From the NCBI RefSeq assembly GCF_043555975.1, contig NZ_JBIGIA010000008.1, positions 183,066 to 247,065 of the forward strand: a stretch of DNA of 64,000 bases. The letters run 5' to 3'. The notes beneath the pieces are model-generated. The model was not told the origin of the DNA, ran no database searches, and was given only the letters and a program-made list of their open reading frames with translations. Shown here piece by piece: positions 10,001 through 19,194 of this stretch. Numbering within the stretch: the first letter of the stretch is position 1; every line of letters begins with the position of its first letter. The translations under genes were made by a program, and so were the position numbers. The DNA is from Pelomonas nitida. Lineage in GTDB: Bacteria; Pseudomonadota; Gammaproteobacteria; Burkholderiales; Burkholderiaceae_C.

Positions 10001-10410
10001 ACGGTGCCATGGCGACCAGCCTGCAGGGGCGCCGCGTGCTCATCGCGGAAGACCACCCGGTCAACATGCTCATCGCGGTTGCCCAGTTGGAGCAGTGGGG
10101 CATGACCGTGTCGCAGGCCGGCGACGGGCGGCAGGCCGTCAGCGCCGCGCTCGCCGCCGCACAGGCCGGCCATCCATTCGATATCGTGCTGATGGACATG
10201 CAGATGCCGGTGATGGGCGGCAATGATGCGACGCGCGAACTGCGCACGCGCTTCAGCGCCGATGAACTGCCCATCGTCGCGCTGACGGCGGCGGCGCTGG
10301 TGTCCGAGCGCGACGACGCCTTCGCCGCCGGCATGAACGACTTCCTGACCAAGCCCATCGACCCGCCCAAGCTGCATCAGACGCTGCTGCGCCTCACGAG
10401 CCAGCGTTGA
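7096..10410 (+). CDS. Hybrid sensor histidine kinase/response regulator with four PAS domains
   Basis: A protein of 1104 residues. Residues about 30-205 hold five or six membrane segments. Four PAS-like units follow at about 220-340, 340-465, 465-590 and 590-705 (for example DANPAAMDMFGY and LANPRVEAMFGWP). The HisKA domain has FLANTSHEIRTPLNG with His at about residue 730. The ATPase domain has NYLTNALKFT, DTGSGIAPG and GGTGLGLSI. A C-terminal receiver has DIVLMDMQMP with Asp at about residue 1034. No Hpt or output domain is seen, so the signal must pass to another protein. It starts three bases after pyrF. The signal sensed is unknown. Confidence 0.93.
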   Translation: MPRGAGDRFSSLAGRGVSAEHLPDRLATRMRWQAARVFLLACGPVFLPVAVLLWFTRQPGEWWDGWLPPLLSALISALAFARLLTVRHSPERQSRPAFAMLLMTLVLALPMVVAVSRDLGLWALSLTLSGVMVAFATGMLGLLAGMVLTALTSVGLAAMAVAESLGWNTHPMAMNSLLLRTCVQFSLLGSGLVVGLALMKMVQHSLAEAEKRMARFRGLLGMAVHWYWEMDRQFRFTHVAVERAGSAGADLTARLGKTPWELDGMGLTEEELQAHRADLESHRPFQGMVTRRRSLDGATRWVSISGEPRFDAQGNFRGYWGVGRDVTQEVTAEQTVHATETRYRELFRRSPSPLVLHRWGRIVDANPAAMDMFGYAQRASMIGQDLFSHYEAGDEETARQQAARLESLAPGATQPMTEYRLRTLSRHRRLVQATSVRVETTSGPATLTFFTDQTEQGRAQEALRRSEGLLSHLVATSPDVITLAEAESGRYAMVNKAFEALTGWSSAEVLGRTAEEIGLWSREADRAAVSDAIQRSGIASNLAVSLRRRNGSVVSMLVSVAPFEMDGKRYRVLYARDVSESERTRLVHGAILENASIGIALTREHKFVLANPRVEAMFGWPRGALIGQHGSVVWPTVDEWEAVDQALSARLAAGQQAETERTMRRRDGSTFLARLLAQAVDPAHPSRGGTIWIVEDITERRRVEDQLAHAKDEAQAASRAKSAFLANTSHEIRTPLNGLLGLGRLAQQPDISEAQRRDYLNQMMESAESLSGLISDILDFSKIEAGRLSLETQPFSLRELLASMRLAYLTLAQARGLTFTVEIDPALPSWVFGDPLRTRQILSNYLTNALKFTGHGSIAVRVRSLSRNSRGIAGEWVRIEVTDTGSGIAPGQQQRLFQPFTQADESTTRRFGGTGLGLSICRELATLMGGQVGVRSVEGQGSTFWAELPLAGAPAPTPAPGQPREARADGAMATSLQGRRVLIAEDHPVNMLIAVAQLEQWGMTVSQAGDGRQAVSAALAAAQAGHPFDIVLMDMQMPVMGGNDATRELRTRFSADELPIVALTAAALVSERDDAFAAGMNDFLTKPIDPPKLHQTLLRLTSQR

Positions 10411-10418
10411 CAATGCCG

Positions 10419-10435
10419 CCTCCAGCACCTGGAGG
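10419..10435 (+). promoter_or_regulatory. Hairpin sequestering the yhhQ Shine-Dalgarno sequence
   Basis: CCTCCAG at 10419-10425 and CTGGAGG at 10429-10435 form a perfect seven-pair stem with a CAC loop. The GGAGG of the right arm is the ribosome-binding site of yhhQ, whose ATG is at 10442. The stem would hide it completely. It lies 8 bases after the stop codon of the kinase gene, so ribosomes finishing that gene could open it. Confidence 0.55.
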
Positions 10436-10441
10436 AACCCC

Positions 10442-11155
10442 ATGAACGCCCAAGCGCCGCGACAGTTCCGCTACTACGACCTGATCATGGCGGCCTTCGT
10501 CTGTGTGCTGCTGTGCTCCAACCTCATCGGCGCAGCCAAGGCGGCGCAGCTGACGTTGCCGGTCATCGGCACCGTCACGTTCGGGGCGGACCTGTTTTTC
10601 TTCCCGATCAGCTACATCTTTGGCGACATCCTGACCGAGGTCTACGGCTATGGGCGCGACCGCCGCGTTGTGTGGGCGGGCTTTGGCGCGCTGCTGTTCT
10701 CGGCGTTCATGGCCTTCGTGGTCGTGCACTTGCCGCCGGCGCAGAACGACTTCATGGCCGTCTACCAGCCGCAGCTCGAAGCGGTGTTCGGCAACACCTG
10801 GCGCATCGTGGCCGGCTCGATGATTGCGTTTGCCTGCGGCAGCTTCGCGAACAGCTTGGTCTTGGCGAAGATGAAGATTGCGACCCAGGGCAAGTACCTG
10901 TGGGCGCGCATCGTCGGCTCTACGGTCGTGGGGCAACTTGTCGACACCGGGGTGTTCTTCCTCATCGCCTTCTACGGCATCTGGCCCAACGACCAACTGT
11001 TCGCCGTCATCGTCGCGCAGTACCTGTTCAAGACGATCTGGGAGGCGGTCATGTATCCCTTCACCGCACGCGTCGTCGCCTTCCTGAAGCGCGCCGAGGG
11101 CGTCGACTTCTACGACCGCGGCACGAACTTCAATCCCTTCTCGATGAAGGTGTAG
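10442..11155 (+). CDS. yhhQ: Queuosine precursor transporter, YhhQ (VUT) family
   Basis: A protein of 237 residues with six or more hydrophobic segments. It matches the COG1738/YhhQ family, which imports queuosine precursors such as preQ0 or preQ1 across the inner membrane. Typical features are YYDLIMAAFVCVLLCSNLIG, GADLFFFPISYIFGDILTEV and the late YLFKTIWEAVMYPFTARVV. GGAGG six bases before the ATG is a strong ribosome-binding site but lies inside a hairpin. No queuosine biosynthesis genes are adjacent, and the 31-base leader is too short for a known preQ1 riboswitch. Confidence 0.9.
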   Translation: MNAQAPRQFRYYDLIMAAFVCVLLCSNLIGAAKAAQLTLPVIGTVTFGADLFFFPISYIFGDILTEVYGYGRDRRVVWAGFGALLFSAFMAFVVVHLPPAQNDFMAVYQPQLEAVFGNTWRIVAGSMIAFACGSFANSLVLAKMKIATQGKYLWARIVGSTVVGQLVDTGVFFLIAFYGIWPNDQLFAVIVAQYLFKTIWEAVMYPFTARVVAFLKRAEGVDFYDRGTNFNPFSMKV

Positions 11156-11220
11156 GACCGCATGGCGGGGGGGCTATCGTCTGAAAGGCAAACGGCCTTC
11201 GCTGGCTCGAAAATACCGCC

Positions 11221-11889
11221 ATGAGCCCCACACAAACTGCTCCGGCACCCGACCTGCTCTTCGCGCTTTTGCCTGACAGCGGCCTGGCGCCCGACGGCCC
11301 CGACACGCTGGCGCCGTTGGCCGCGGCGCTGCAGGCGCAATACCCCAACGCGCTGACGCTGACGCTGCACCCGCCCCTGCGCGATGCCGAGGGGCGTTGC
11401 CGCTGGTGGCTGGAGCCGGAGCCGAGCCCCGACGGCGTGGCGGCGGCGTTGCCCTGGTTGATCGAGCGCCTGCGCCACGAGGCCGCGCGGCTGGAGCTGC
11501 CGTGGCAACGCGTGGCGCTGGCAGGCCTGGGCGACGGTGCGCTGCTCGCGCTGGAGGCCTTGCAGGCAGAGCCGGCGCTGGCCGGCCGCGTGCTGGCGTT
11601 CGCCGGCGGCTATCTGTCGCGGCCCGAACATGCGCCGCAAGACGTTTGCGTGCACCTGCTGCACGGCCTGGAAGACCGGCGCTTTTCCTACCGCCACGTC
11701 GTCGATGCGGCGCAGGCGCTGGTGGACCTGGGGGCCGATGTGACGGCCGACCTGCTGCCGCACCTGGACCATGGCCTGCACCCGGCGCTGATCGCCAAGG
11801 CGATGGAGCAGTTGCGCACTTTCATCCCCGCGCGGCTGTGGCGCGAAGCGTTGATCGCCGCGCAGGAAAACGAGCGGCCAGTGGGCTGA
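11221..11889 (+). CDS. Alpha/beta hydrolase, YpfH/phospholipase-carboxylesterase family, lacking the nucleophile Ser
   Basis: A protein of 222 residues with the layout of small carboxylesterases such as YpfH. The acidic residue region (VHLLHGLEDRRFSY) and the His region (LPHLDHGLHPALI) are recognisable. The nucleophile elbow, normally GFSQG, reads GLGDG in LAGLGDGALLALEAL, so the catalytic Ser is replaced by Gly. It is probably not a standard serine esterase: inactive, binding-only, or acting differently. The stop is four bases from the stop of the convergent M14 gene. Confidence 0.6.
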   Translation: MSPTQTAPAPDLLFALLPDSGLAPDGPDTLAPLAAALQAQYPNALTLTLHPPLRDAEGRCRWWLEPEPSPDGVAAALPWLIERLRHEAARLELPWQRVALAGLGDGALLALEALQAEPALAGRVLAFAGGYLSRPEHAPQDVCVHLLHGLEDRRFSYRHVVDAAQALVDLGADVTADLLPHLDHGLHPALIAKAMEQLRTFIPARLWREALIAAQENERPVG

Positions 11890-11893
11890 TCGC

Positions 11894-13615
11894 TCAGTCC
11901 AGCACGACCTCGGTTCGTACCGCGCCGGCCCGCTCCGCGCTGGCACTCAGCGTCAGCTGCGTGCCGACGGGGGCGCGCACGACCCACTCGGCCACTGCGC
12001 GGTCACCGGTGGGTTGCTTGTTGGCGAGGAAGGCCAGCTGGCTCTGCCGCGGGGCGTGGCCATCGAGATGGGGGCCTTCGAACCGCTCCTTGCCGCTGAC
12101 GAGGCTGACGGCGGGGTCGCCGCTGGGCAGGTGCAGCTCGAACATGACGCCGCGCACGGTCTTGCGCTCCAGCGCGCGCTGCGTCACGCAGGCCGGCAGG
12201 TAGCCGGCGTTGGCCACGGCGAGGCGCACGCGCCACATGTCGGGCCCCAGCGCCCGCACCTCGACGCGGATCAGCTCCAGCCGGGGCAGGCTCATCGCGA
12301 TCTGCGTCATCCACGCCGGAAAGCGGGCCACCTCGCGCTCGCGCAGCGCCGGCGGCGGGTTGCGCCAGTAGTTCATCTTGTCCCAGCCGCCGATCTCGAC
12401 CGAGCCCAGCTGCGGGTGCTGGAAGGGCGTCCACGCCACGTGGGCCAGGCCATCGCAGTGCTCGTCGCTCCAGCGCAGCAGCTTCAGGTCGTCCTCGACC
12501 GGGTGGCGCCGGTACCAGTCGATCCAGCCGTGGTCGTCGGCCACGCCGGCCTCGCGCTTCGGCGACCACAGCTCGACCACCCAGAACAGCGCGCCCAGGT
12601 GCTCATAGAGCCAGTCCTGCGTGCCGGTGATGACGTCCTTGGGGTCGTAGCGGAAGTCTTCATAGATGCTGATGGCGGGGTAGCCCGAGTGCTGTTCACC
12701 CAGCGCCGAGAACTGCTGGAACAGCCACAGGTCTTCGGCCGTCATCTCCTTGTCGCTGCGCGTGCTGCTGGGCCGCAGGATGACGCCGCTGTGCGTGTGG
12801 AAGCTCACGGCCGCACCGATGTTGGGGTGGCCGGACACAAACTCCACCATCGCGCGCACTTCCGGCTCGCTGGTGGGGTAGGGGCCGGCGCCGACCTGCT
12901 GGAACTCCTGGCGCCATTCGCCGGGGAAGTTGCGGTTGAGGTCCAGCCCCTCGCGGTCGTTGTTGACGCGCAGGGTCAGGCCGTCATGGTTGCGGATGAA
13001 GCCTTCGGGAATGAGGCGGTAGTACTCGCCGCCATGCTCGCCCGGCTCGCGCGGCACCATGAGGCGCGGGTCGCCGGCGTGTTTCTTGTAGCCACCGTGC
13101 GGGTCGGGCACGCGCATGGTCAGGATGCGGCCGTCGCCGTCCACGTCTTCCATCGTCAGGCCGTCGACGGGCTGCTCGGTGTACGGGTAGGGGCGTGTGG
13201 AGCTGCGGATGTGGCGTGGCCGGTCTGCCAGCGCGAGTTCGGCGCCGTCGGGGTTGAGCCGCGGCACGATGTAGAGCGTGCGCGTGTCCAGCAGCCGGTT
13301 GATCTGCTGCGCCTCGGGGCTGGTGCCGCCATGCAGCTCGAGCAGCTGATGCAGGTAGTACAGGCAGGCGGTGGAGGCGGTCAGCTCGGCGGCGTGGATG
13401 TTGCCGTCGATCCACATCGCCGGCTTGTCGATGTCCATGCCGGCCGCCAGGTTGGTGACCACCACCACCCAGATGTCGCGGCCCTCGTGGCTCTTGCCGA
13501 TGGAGCGCACCGACACCAGGTTGGGTCGCGCCTCGGCGTAGGCGAACAGCAGCGCTGTCAGGGCGTCATAACGGTAGAACTGGTCGAAGCGAGGGCGGGG
13601 CAGGGGGCTGGGCAT
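11894..13615 (-). CDS. M14 family zinc carboxypeptidase
   Basis: A protein of 573 residues starting MPSPLPRPRFDQFYRY. The N-terminal peptidase domain has the zinc ligands NIHAAE (His74 and Glu77) and the later His in AVSFHTHSG, and the catalytic Glu in FWVVELWSP. RLNPDGAE and DLNRNFPGEW are typical of the family. No signal peptide is evident, so it is probably cytoplasmic, as in the large M14 group of Proteobacteria. The C-terminal 150 residues look like a beta-rich extra domain (WRVRLAVANAGYLPACVT). Substrate unknown; it removes C-terminal amino acids in characterised relatives. Confidence 0.88.
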   Translation of the reverse strand: MPSPLPRPRFDQFYRYDALTALLFAYAEARPNLVSVRSIGKSHEGRDIWVVVVTNLAAGMDIDKPAMWIDGNIHAAELTASTACLYYLHQLLELHGGTSPEAQQINRLLDTRTLYIVPRLNPDGAELALADRPRHIRSSTRPYPYTEQPVDGLTMEDVDGDGRILTMRVPDPHGGYKKHAGDPRLMVPREPGEHGGEYYRLIPEGFIRNHDGLTLRVNNDREGLDLNRNFPGEWRQEFQQVGAGPYPTSEPEVRAMVEFVSGHPNIGAAVSFHTHSGVILRPSSTRSDKEMTAEDLWLFQQFSALGEQHSGYPAISIYEDFRYDPKDVITGTQDWLYEHLGALFWVVELWSPKREAGVADDHGWIDWYRRHPVEDDLKLLRWSDEHCDGLAHVAWTPFQHPQLGSVEIGGWDKMNYWRNPPPALREREVARFPAWMTQIAMSLPRLELIRVEVRALGPDMWRVRLAVANAGYLPACVTQRALERKTVRGVMFELHLPSGDPAVSLVSGKERFEGPHLDGHAPRQSQLAFLANKQPTGDRAVAEWVVRAPVGTQLTLSASAERAGAVRTEVVLD

Positions 13616-13680
13616 GGTGGCGCGGATTGTGTGGACCCGCCGGCCCGCCGCCGGCCAGGGTTTGCCCTGGCGAGGCGGCC

Positions 13681-14448
13681 TCACTGCCCCTTGAACAGCA
13701 CCTGGAATTGCCGTGACACGGGCAGGCGTTCGTCACGCCCGCGCAGCGTGACGACCATGGTGCCCTCGTCGACGCGCACGGCCCGCGCGATGCAGCGGCT
13801 GTTGACGAGCACCGAGCGATGGATCTGCCAGAACTGCTCGGCGTCCAGTTGCGTCAGCAGCTCGCGCAGCGGCGTGCGGATCAGCGCTTCGCCGCCCTGG
13901 TGCACGACGCGGGTGTAGCGCGCATCGGCCTCGAAATAGACGATCTCGTCGGGCGGGATCAGCTGCACCTCGCGGCCCACGCTGGCCTGGATGGGCCGCA
14001 CGGCCGGCCTGGCCGCCTGCAGCTGCGGCAGGCTGGCCAGCAGGCGCTGCAGCGCGGTGGTCTCCGGCGTGGGGCCGGCCAGGCGCGCCCGCAGCCGCGT
14101 GAGCGTCTGGGCGAGGCGCTCGTCGTCCACGGGCTTGAGCACGTAGTCGGCCGCGCCGGCATCGAAGGCGGCGAGGGCGTGGTCGTCGAAGGCCGTGACG
14201 AAGACGACCAGCGGCGGCGTGGCCAGCGCCGACAGCCGCCGCGCCACCTCCAGGCCGCTGAGGCCCGGCATGCGGATGTCGAGAAAGACGACGGCGGGCT
14301 CGTGGGCGAGGTAGTCGTCCCAGGCCTCGGCGCCGTTGGCGCTGGCGGCCACCACGCGCAGCTCGGGCCAGCGCCGTGCCAGTGCGGCGCGCAGTTGCTC
14401 GCGCGGGGCTTCCTCGTCGTCGGCGATCAGGGCGGTCAGTTCAGTCAT
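13681..14448 (-). CDS. LytTR-family response regulator
   Basis: A protein of 255 residues. Residues 1-120 form a receiver domain with the acidic pair IADDEE, the phospho-acceptor in VVFLDIRMPGLSG and the Lys in DYVLKPVDD. Residues about 150-255 form a LytTR DNA-binding domain (DEIVYFEADARYTRVVHQGG ... FWQIHRSVLVNSRCI). Its ATG overlaps the end of the upstream kinase gene by eight bases, so the two are translationally coupled. It is an AlgR/LytR-type transcription factor; the target genes are not evident. Confidence 0.94.
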   Translation of the reverse strand: MTELTALIADDEEAPREQLRAALARRWPELRVVAASANGAEAWDDYLAHEPAVVFLDIRMPGLSGLEVARRLSALATPPLVVFVTAFDDHALAAFDAGAADYVLKPVDDERLAQTLTRLRARLAGPTPETTALQRLLASLPQLQAARPAVRPIQASVGREVQLIPPDEIVYFEADARYTRVVHQGGEALIRTPLRELLTQLDAEQFWQIHRSVLVNSRCIARAVRVDEGTMVVTLRGRDERLPVSRQFQVLFKGQ

Positions 14449-15532
14449 GGCGCAATGCGGGCGTCCAGGTGAGGGTGGCGACGCAGCCCGGGGCCGCATC
14501 GGACAGAGTCAGCGTGGCGTCGGGCAGCGCGTGCTGCAGGCGCCGGCGTGTGTTGGACAAGCCCACGCCGTCCGTGCCGCCGGGGCGCAGGCCGCTGCCG
14601 TCATCGCGCACGCGAAGGGTCAGTCGTTCGTTCTCGCGGCGCAGGTCCACCTGCACCTGCCCGCCGTGCAACTGAGGCTCGATGCCGTGCGCGATGGCGT
14701 TCTCCACCAGCGTCAACACGACGCCGGGCGGCAGCTGGGCGTGCAGCCCGGCCGGCACGTCGATGCCGAAGCGCAGCCGTGGCCCCAGCCGCGCCTGCAT
14801 GATGGCGAGGTAGCGGCGCACCATCTCCATCTCGTCGTCCAGCGGCTGCAGTTCGCGCTCGAACATCGGCAGCGTGGCGCGCAGATAGGCCGTGAAGTCG
14901 CGCAGCAGCGGAGCCGCGCGGGCGTCGCCGGTGTCCACCCAGTGTTGCAGCGAGGCCAGCGTGTTGAACAGGAAATGCGGCTGGATCTGCGCGGTGGCCA
15001 GCCGCGTTTGCAGGCGCAGTGCGGCGTCCTGCTCGGCGAGTTCGTTCAGCCGCGCGGCGATCTGCTGCACGCGATAGACCGTCAGCGCCCACCAGGCCGA
15101 CATGACGGCCACCATCACCCAGGCCAGCTCCGGCGCGACCTCCCGCACCGTGCCGCGCATGGCATCCTGGCCGAACAGCCGTCTGCCGCCCAGCAGCACC
15201 AGCCACAGCAGCAGGCAGGTCGCGTAGCTGGCGCCGTTGAGCCGGCGCCGCGTCGGATTGCGCCACAGCCAGCGCGCAACGGCCAGGCCCAGCACGGTCA
15301 GCAACAGGCCGGCGCAGAAGATCCACAGCGCCTGGCGGCCCGGCGTGACGGCGAAGCCCATGCCGAGCATGACGGCGGCGTTGAACAAGGCATAGCGCTC
15401 CAGCGCAGCGGGCCAGGGCTGCATGCCGGCCCGCGCCAGCTCGGCAGGCGTGAAGACGCGCGTGGGGCCGGGGTAGATCCATTGCGACCAGGGCGCGTCG
15501 GTCCAGCGTCGCGGGGGCGGGGGTGATGACAT
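14441..15532 (-). CDS. LytS/YehU-type sensor histidine kinase
   Basis: A protein of 363 residues. Four hydrophobic segments occupy residues about 45-165. A His_kinase domain follows with the signature IQPHFLFNTLASLQHW (phospho-acceptor His), then a HATPase domain with LTLVENAIAHGIEP, RDDGSGL and GVGLSNTRRRL. It forms a two-component pair with the LytTR regulator that follows with an eight-base overlap. The small membrane sensor has no recognised ligand-binding domain. The gene is divergent from the beta-oxidation operon. Confidence 0.94.
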   Translation of the reverse strand: MSSPPPPRRWTDAPWSQWIYPGPTRVFTPAELARAGMQPWPAALERYALFNAAVMLGMGFAVTPGRQALWIFCAGLLLTVLGLAVARWLWRNPTRRRLNGASYATCLLLWLVLLGGRRLFGQDAMRGTVREVAPELAWVMVAVMSAWWALTVYRVQQIAARLNELAEQDAALRLQTRLATAQIQPHFLFNTLASLQHWVDTGDARAAPLLRDFTAYLRATLPMFERELQPLDDEMEMVRRYLAIMQARLGPRLRFGIDVPAGLHAQLPPGVVLTLVENAIAHGIEPQLHGGQVQVDLRRENERLTLRVRDDGSGLRPGGTDGVGLSNTRRRLQHALPDATLTLSDAAPGCVATLTWTPALRHD

Positions 15533-15611
15533 GCGCGCAGTCTAGGCAGCGCACGGCCATGGGCTGCGTAGCGATGCGGCGAATGGCCGGTCGGGCCGCG
15601 CAGATGGTTGG

Positions 15612-15627
15612 CCGACCGATCGGTCGG
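15612..15627. promoter_or_regulatory. Perfect 16-bp palindrome, TetR-type operator candidate
   Basis: CCGACCGATCGGTCGG is a perfect palindrome whose right edge is 20 bases before the ATG of the enoyl-CoA hydratase gene. TetR-family repressors of fatty-acid and acyl-CoA catabolism often bind ACCGACCGGTCGGT-like sites. The position would block the promoter or early transcription of the three-gene operon. No TetR gene is in the window. Confidence 0.6.
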
Positions 15628-15647
15628 GGAAAGTGCAGAATGCCCGG

Positions 15648-16445
15648 ATGACCCCCTGGACCGCCCTGGACCTCGAACGTCACGCCGGTGGCGTTGCCGT
15701 GCTCACGATGAACCGGCCCGCCGTGTTCAACGCCTTCGACGAGACGTTGATCGCCGAGCTGGACGAGGCCTTCGCGCAGCTGGGGGCGGACGCGGCGGTG
15801 CGTGTCATCGTGCTGGCCGGTGCCGGCAAGCACTTCAGCGCCGGGGCCGACCTGCAATGGATGCAGCGCGCCGCCGCCGCGTCGCAGGGCGACAACCTGG
15901 CCGACGCCCACCGCTTTGCGGCCATGCTGGCGCGCATCGCCGACTGCCCGAAACCGACGCTGGCCCGCGTGCAGGGCGCGGCGCTGGGCGGCGGCGTGGG
16001 CCTGGTGGCGGCGTGCGACATGGCGGTCGCGTCCAACGGCGCGAGCTTCACGGTCAGCGAGGCGCGCATGGGCATCCTGCCGGCCGTCATCGGCCCGCAC
16101 CTCATCAACGCCGTGGGCCTGCGCGAGGCGCGGCGGCTGGCGCTGACGGCCTCGCGCATCGGCGCCGACGAGGCGCAACGCATCGGTCTCGTGCAGCACG
16201 TCGTGCCGGCCGGCGAGCTCGACGCGGCCGTCGACGCGTGGGTGACTGACTTGCTCGCCGCCGGCCCGCAAGCTCAAGGCCAGATCAAGCAGCTCTACGC
16301 GCGGCTGGCGCCCGGCCCGGTGACCGCAGAGGTGCGCGAGCTGACCGCGCAGACGATTGCCCGTGTGCGCACGACGCCCGAGGCGCGCGAAGGCTTTGCC
16401 GCCTTCTTCGCCAAACGCAAGCCCAACTGGAACGACGCCGAATGA
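15648..16445 (+). CDS. Enoyl-CoA hydratase/isomerase family protein (methylglutaconyl-CoA hydratase-like)
   Basis: A protein of 265 residues of the crotonase family, which hydrates 2-enoyl-CoA thioesters. HFSAGADLQWMQRA and GGGVGLVAACDMAVAS form the oxyanion-hole regions, and SEARMGILPAVIGPHLI carries the catalytic Glu region. These resemble LiuC/methylglutaconyl-CoA hydratases more than PaaF or PaaG. The stop overlaps the start of the next gene (ATGA), so it is the first gene of a coupled three-gene operon. An upstream GTG at 15633 would add five residues but lies on top of the ribosome-binding region. Confidence 0.85.
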   Translation: MTPWTALDLERHAGGVAVLTMNRPAVFNAFDETLIAELDEAFAQLGADAAVRVIVLAGAGKHFSAGADLQWMQRAAAASQGDNLADAHRFAAMLARIADCPKPTLARVQGAALGGGVGLVAACDMAVASNGASFTVSEARMGILPAVIGPHLINAVGLREARRLALTASRIGADEAQRIGLVQHVVPAGELDAAVDAWVTDLLAAGPQAQGQIKQLYARLAPGPVTAEVRELTAQTIARVRTTPEAREGFAAFFAKRKPNWNDAE

Positions 16446-17889
16446 CGCTGAACGACTCCCGCCTCCTCATCGTCGGCGCCGGCCTGATGGGCGCCGGCAT
16501 CGCGCAAGTCGCGGCGCAAGCCGGGCATGAGGTCTCGCTGTTCGACGCCCGCGCCGGCGCCGCCGCAGCCGCCAAGGCCAAGCTGGCGCAGACGCTGGAT
16601 GGCCTGGCCGCCAAGGGCAAGCTGACGAGCGAGGCCGCGGCCGCGACGCTGGCCCGCATCACGCCGGTCGATACGCTGGTCTCGGCGGATGTCGTCATCG
16701 AGGCCATCGTCGAGGACCTGGACGTGAAGCGCGCGCTGTTCGCCGAGCTGGAGGCGCTGCTGCCGAGCGACGCGGTCATCGCCACCAACACCTCGTCCAT
16801 CTCGGTGACGGCCCTGGCGCGCGGCATGCAGCACCCCGAGCGGCTGGTCGGCATGCACTTCTTCAACCCGGTGCCGTTGATGAAGCTGGTTGAAGTCGTG
16901 TCGGGCCTGGGCACGTCGCCCGACGTGGCGCAGGCGGTGTTCGACCTCGCTGGCCGCTGGGGCAAGACGGCCGTGCACGCGCGCTCCACGCCCGGCTTCA
17001 TCGTCAACCGCATCGCCCGGCCCTACTACGCCGAGGCGCTGATGCTGCTGCAGGAGCGCGCCGCCGCGCCCGAAGTCATCGACGCCTGCCTGCGGGCGGC
17101 GGGCTTTCGCATGGGGCCGTGCGAGCTGATGGACTTGATCGGCCACGACACCAACTTCGCGGTGACGAACTCGGTGTTCGCGGCCAACTTCTTCGACCGC
17201 CGCTTCACGCCGTCGCTCGTGCAGCAGGAGCTGGTGGACGCGGGCTTTCTCGGGCGCAAGAGCGGGCGGGGCTTCTACCGCTACCCCGAAGGTGCGCCGG
17301 CGCTGCCGCAAGATGGCTTGTCCAGACCCGATGCACAACGCCTGATCGTTCATGGGCATGGCCGCGTGGCGGATCGCTTCGCCGCAGCATTTCCGCAGGC
17401 CAATCGCAATATTTCGAGTGGCTGGATCGGCTTGGAGGCCGACGATGCACAAATTCGACTGACTGATGGCCGCACCGCGCTGGAGATTGCGGCTGAGCGA
17501 CAGATGAGAGGACCGGTCGTGGTGTTTGATCTGCCGCTGGGGGCGGGCACCGATCTGGCTTACTCCCAGGCCATCAACTTGGGCTCGCCAGCGAGTTGGT
17601 TGGCTTCGCTTGGCTTTACGCCGCGCGAAGTGGCCGATGTGCCCGGCCTCGTCGTCGCCCGCACCATCGCGATGCTGGTCAATGAGGCGGCCGACGCCGT
17701 GCAGCAAGGCGTCTGCGACGAGGCCGGCGCCGACGCGGCGATGAAGTTGGGCGTCAACTACCCGGCCGGGCCGTTCGAATGGCTGGCGTCTTGGGGCTTC
17801 GATGCCGTTGTGACGCTCTTGGATCGCCTCGATACCCACTACCGCGGAGAGCGATACCGCGTCAGCCCTTACCTGAGAAGACACGCGAT

Positions 17890-17893
<4 letters not shown>
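16442..17893 (+). CDS. paaH: 3-hydroxyacyl-CoA dehydrogenase, PaaH-like
   Basis: A protein of 483 residues, close to E. coli PaaH. The N-terminal NAD-binding fold has IVGAGLMGAGIAQVAA. The catalytic domain has MHFFNPVPLMKLVEVVSG and STPGFIVNRIARPYYAEA. A second C-terminal 3HCDH domain ends with GVNYPAGPFEWLASWGF and HYRGERYRVSPYLRR, as in PaaH. It oxidises 3-hydroxyacyl-CoA, in PaaH 3-hydroxyadipyl-CoA of the phenylacetate pathway. It overlaps both neighbours by four bases (ATGA). Codon use in the inter-domain linker (about 17310-17600) is clearly less GC-rich than in the rest of the gene. The symbol is by similarity; a general beta-oxidation role is possible. Confidence 0.8.
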
Positions 17894-19095
<1,202 letters not shown>

Positions 19096-19194
19096 GCCGC
19101 TCCGGGTTAGTTGCGCGCCGGAGGGCTTGCGGGAATCTTCGTGGTGCGCCAACACCCGCGCCGTTGAATGGCCGCAAGGCGCTGGTGCTCCGGC

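Noticed and set aside
10411..10441. preQ1 riboswitch before yhhQ
   Set aside because: The leader between kinase stop and yhhQ start has only 31 bases and lacks the A-rich tail and loop of preQ1 classes; only a simple hairpin is present.
7441..10443. Open frame of about 1000 codons antisense to the hybrid kinase gene
   Set aside because: High GC3 keeps the opposite strand free of stops. The translation is rich in Arg, His, Gln and Ala with no family pattern, while the plus strand encodes clear kinase domains.
12014..13918. Open frame of over 600 codons opposite the M14 gene
   Set aside because: Shadow of the carboxypeptidase and LytTR genes; no recognisable motifs.
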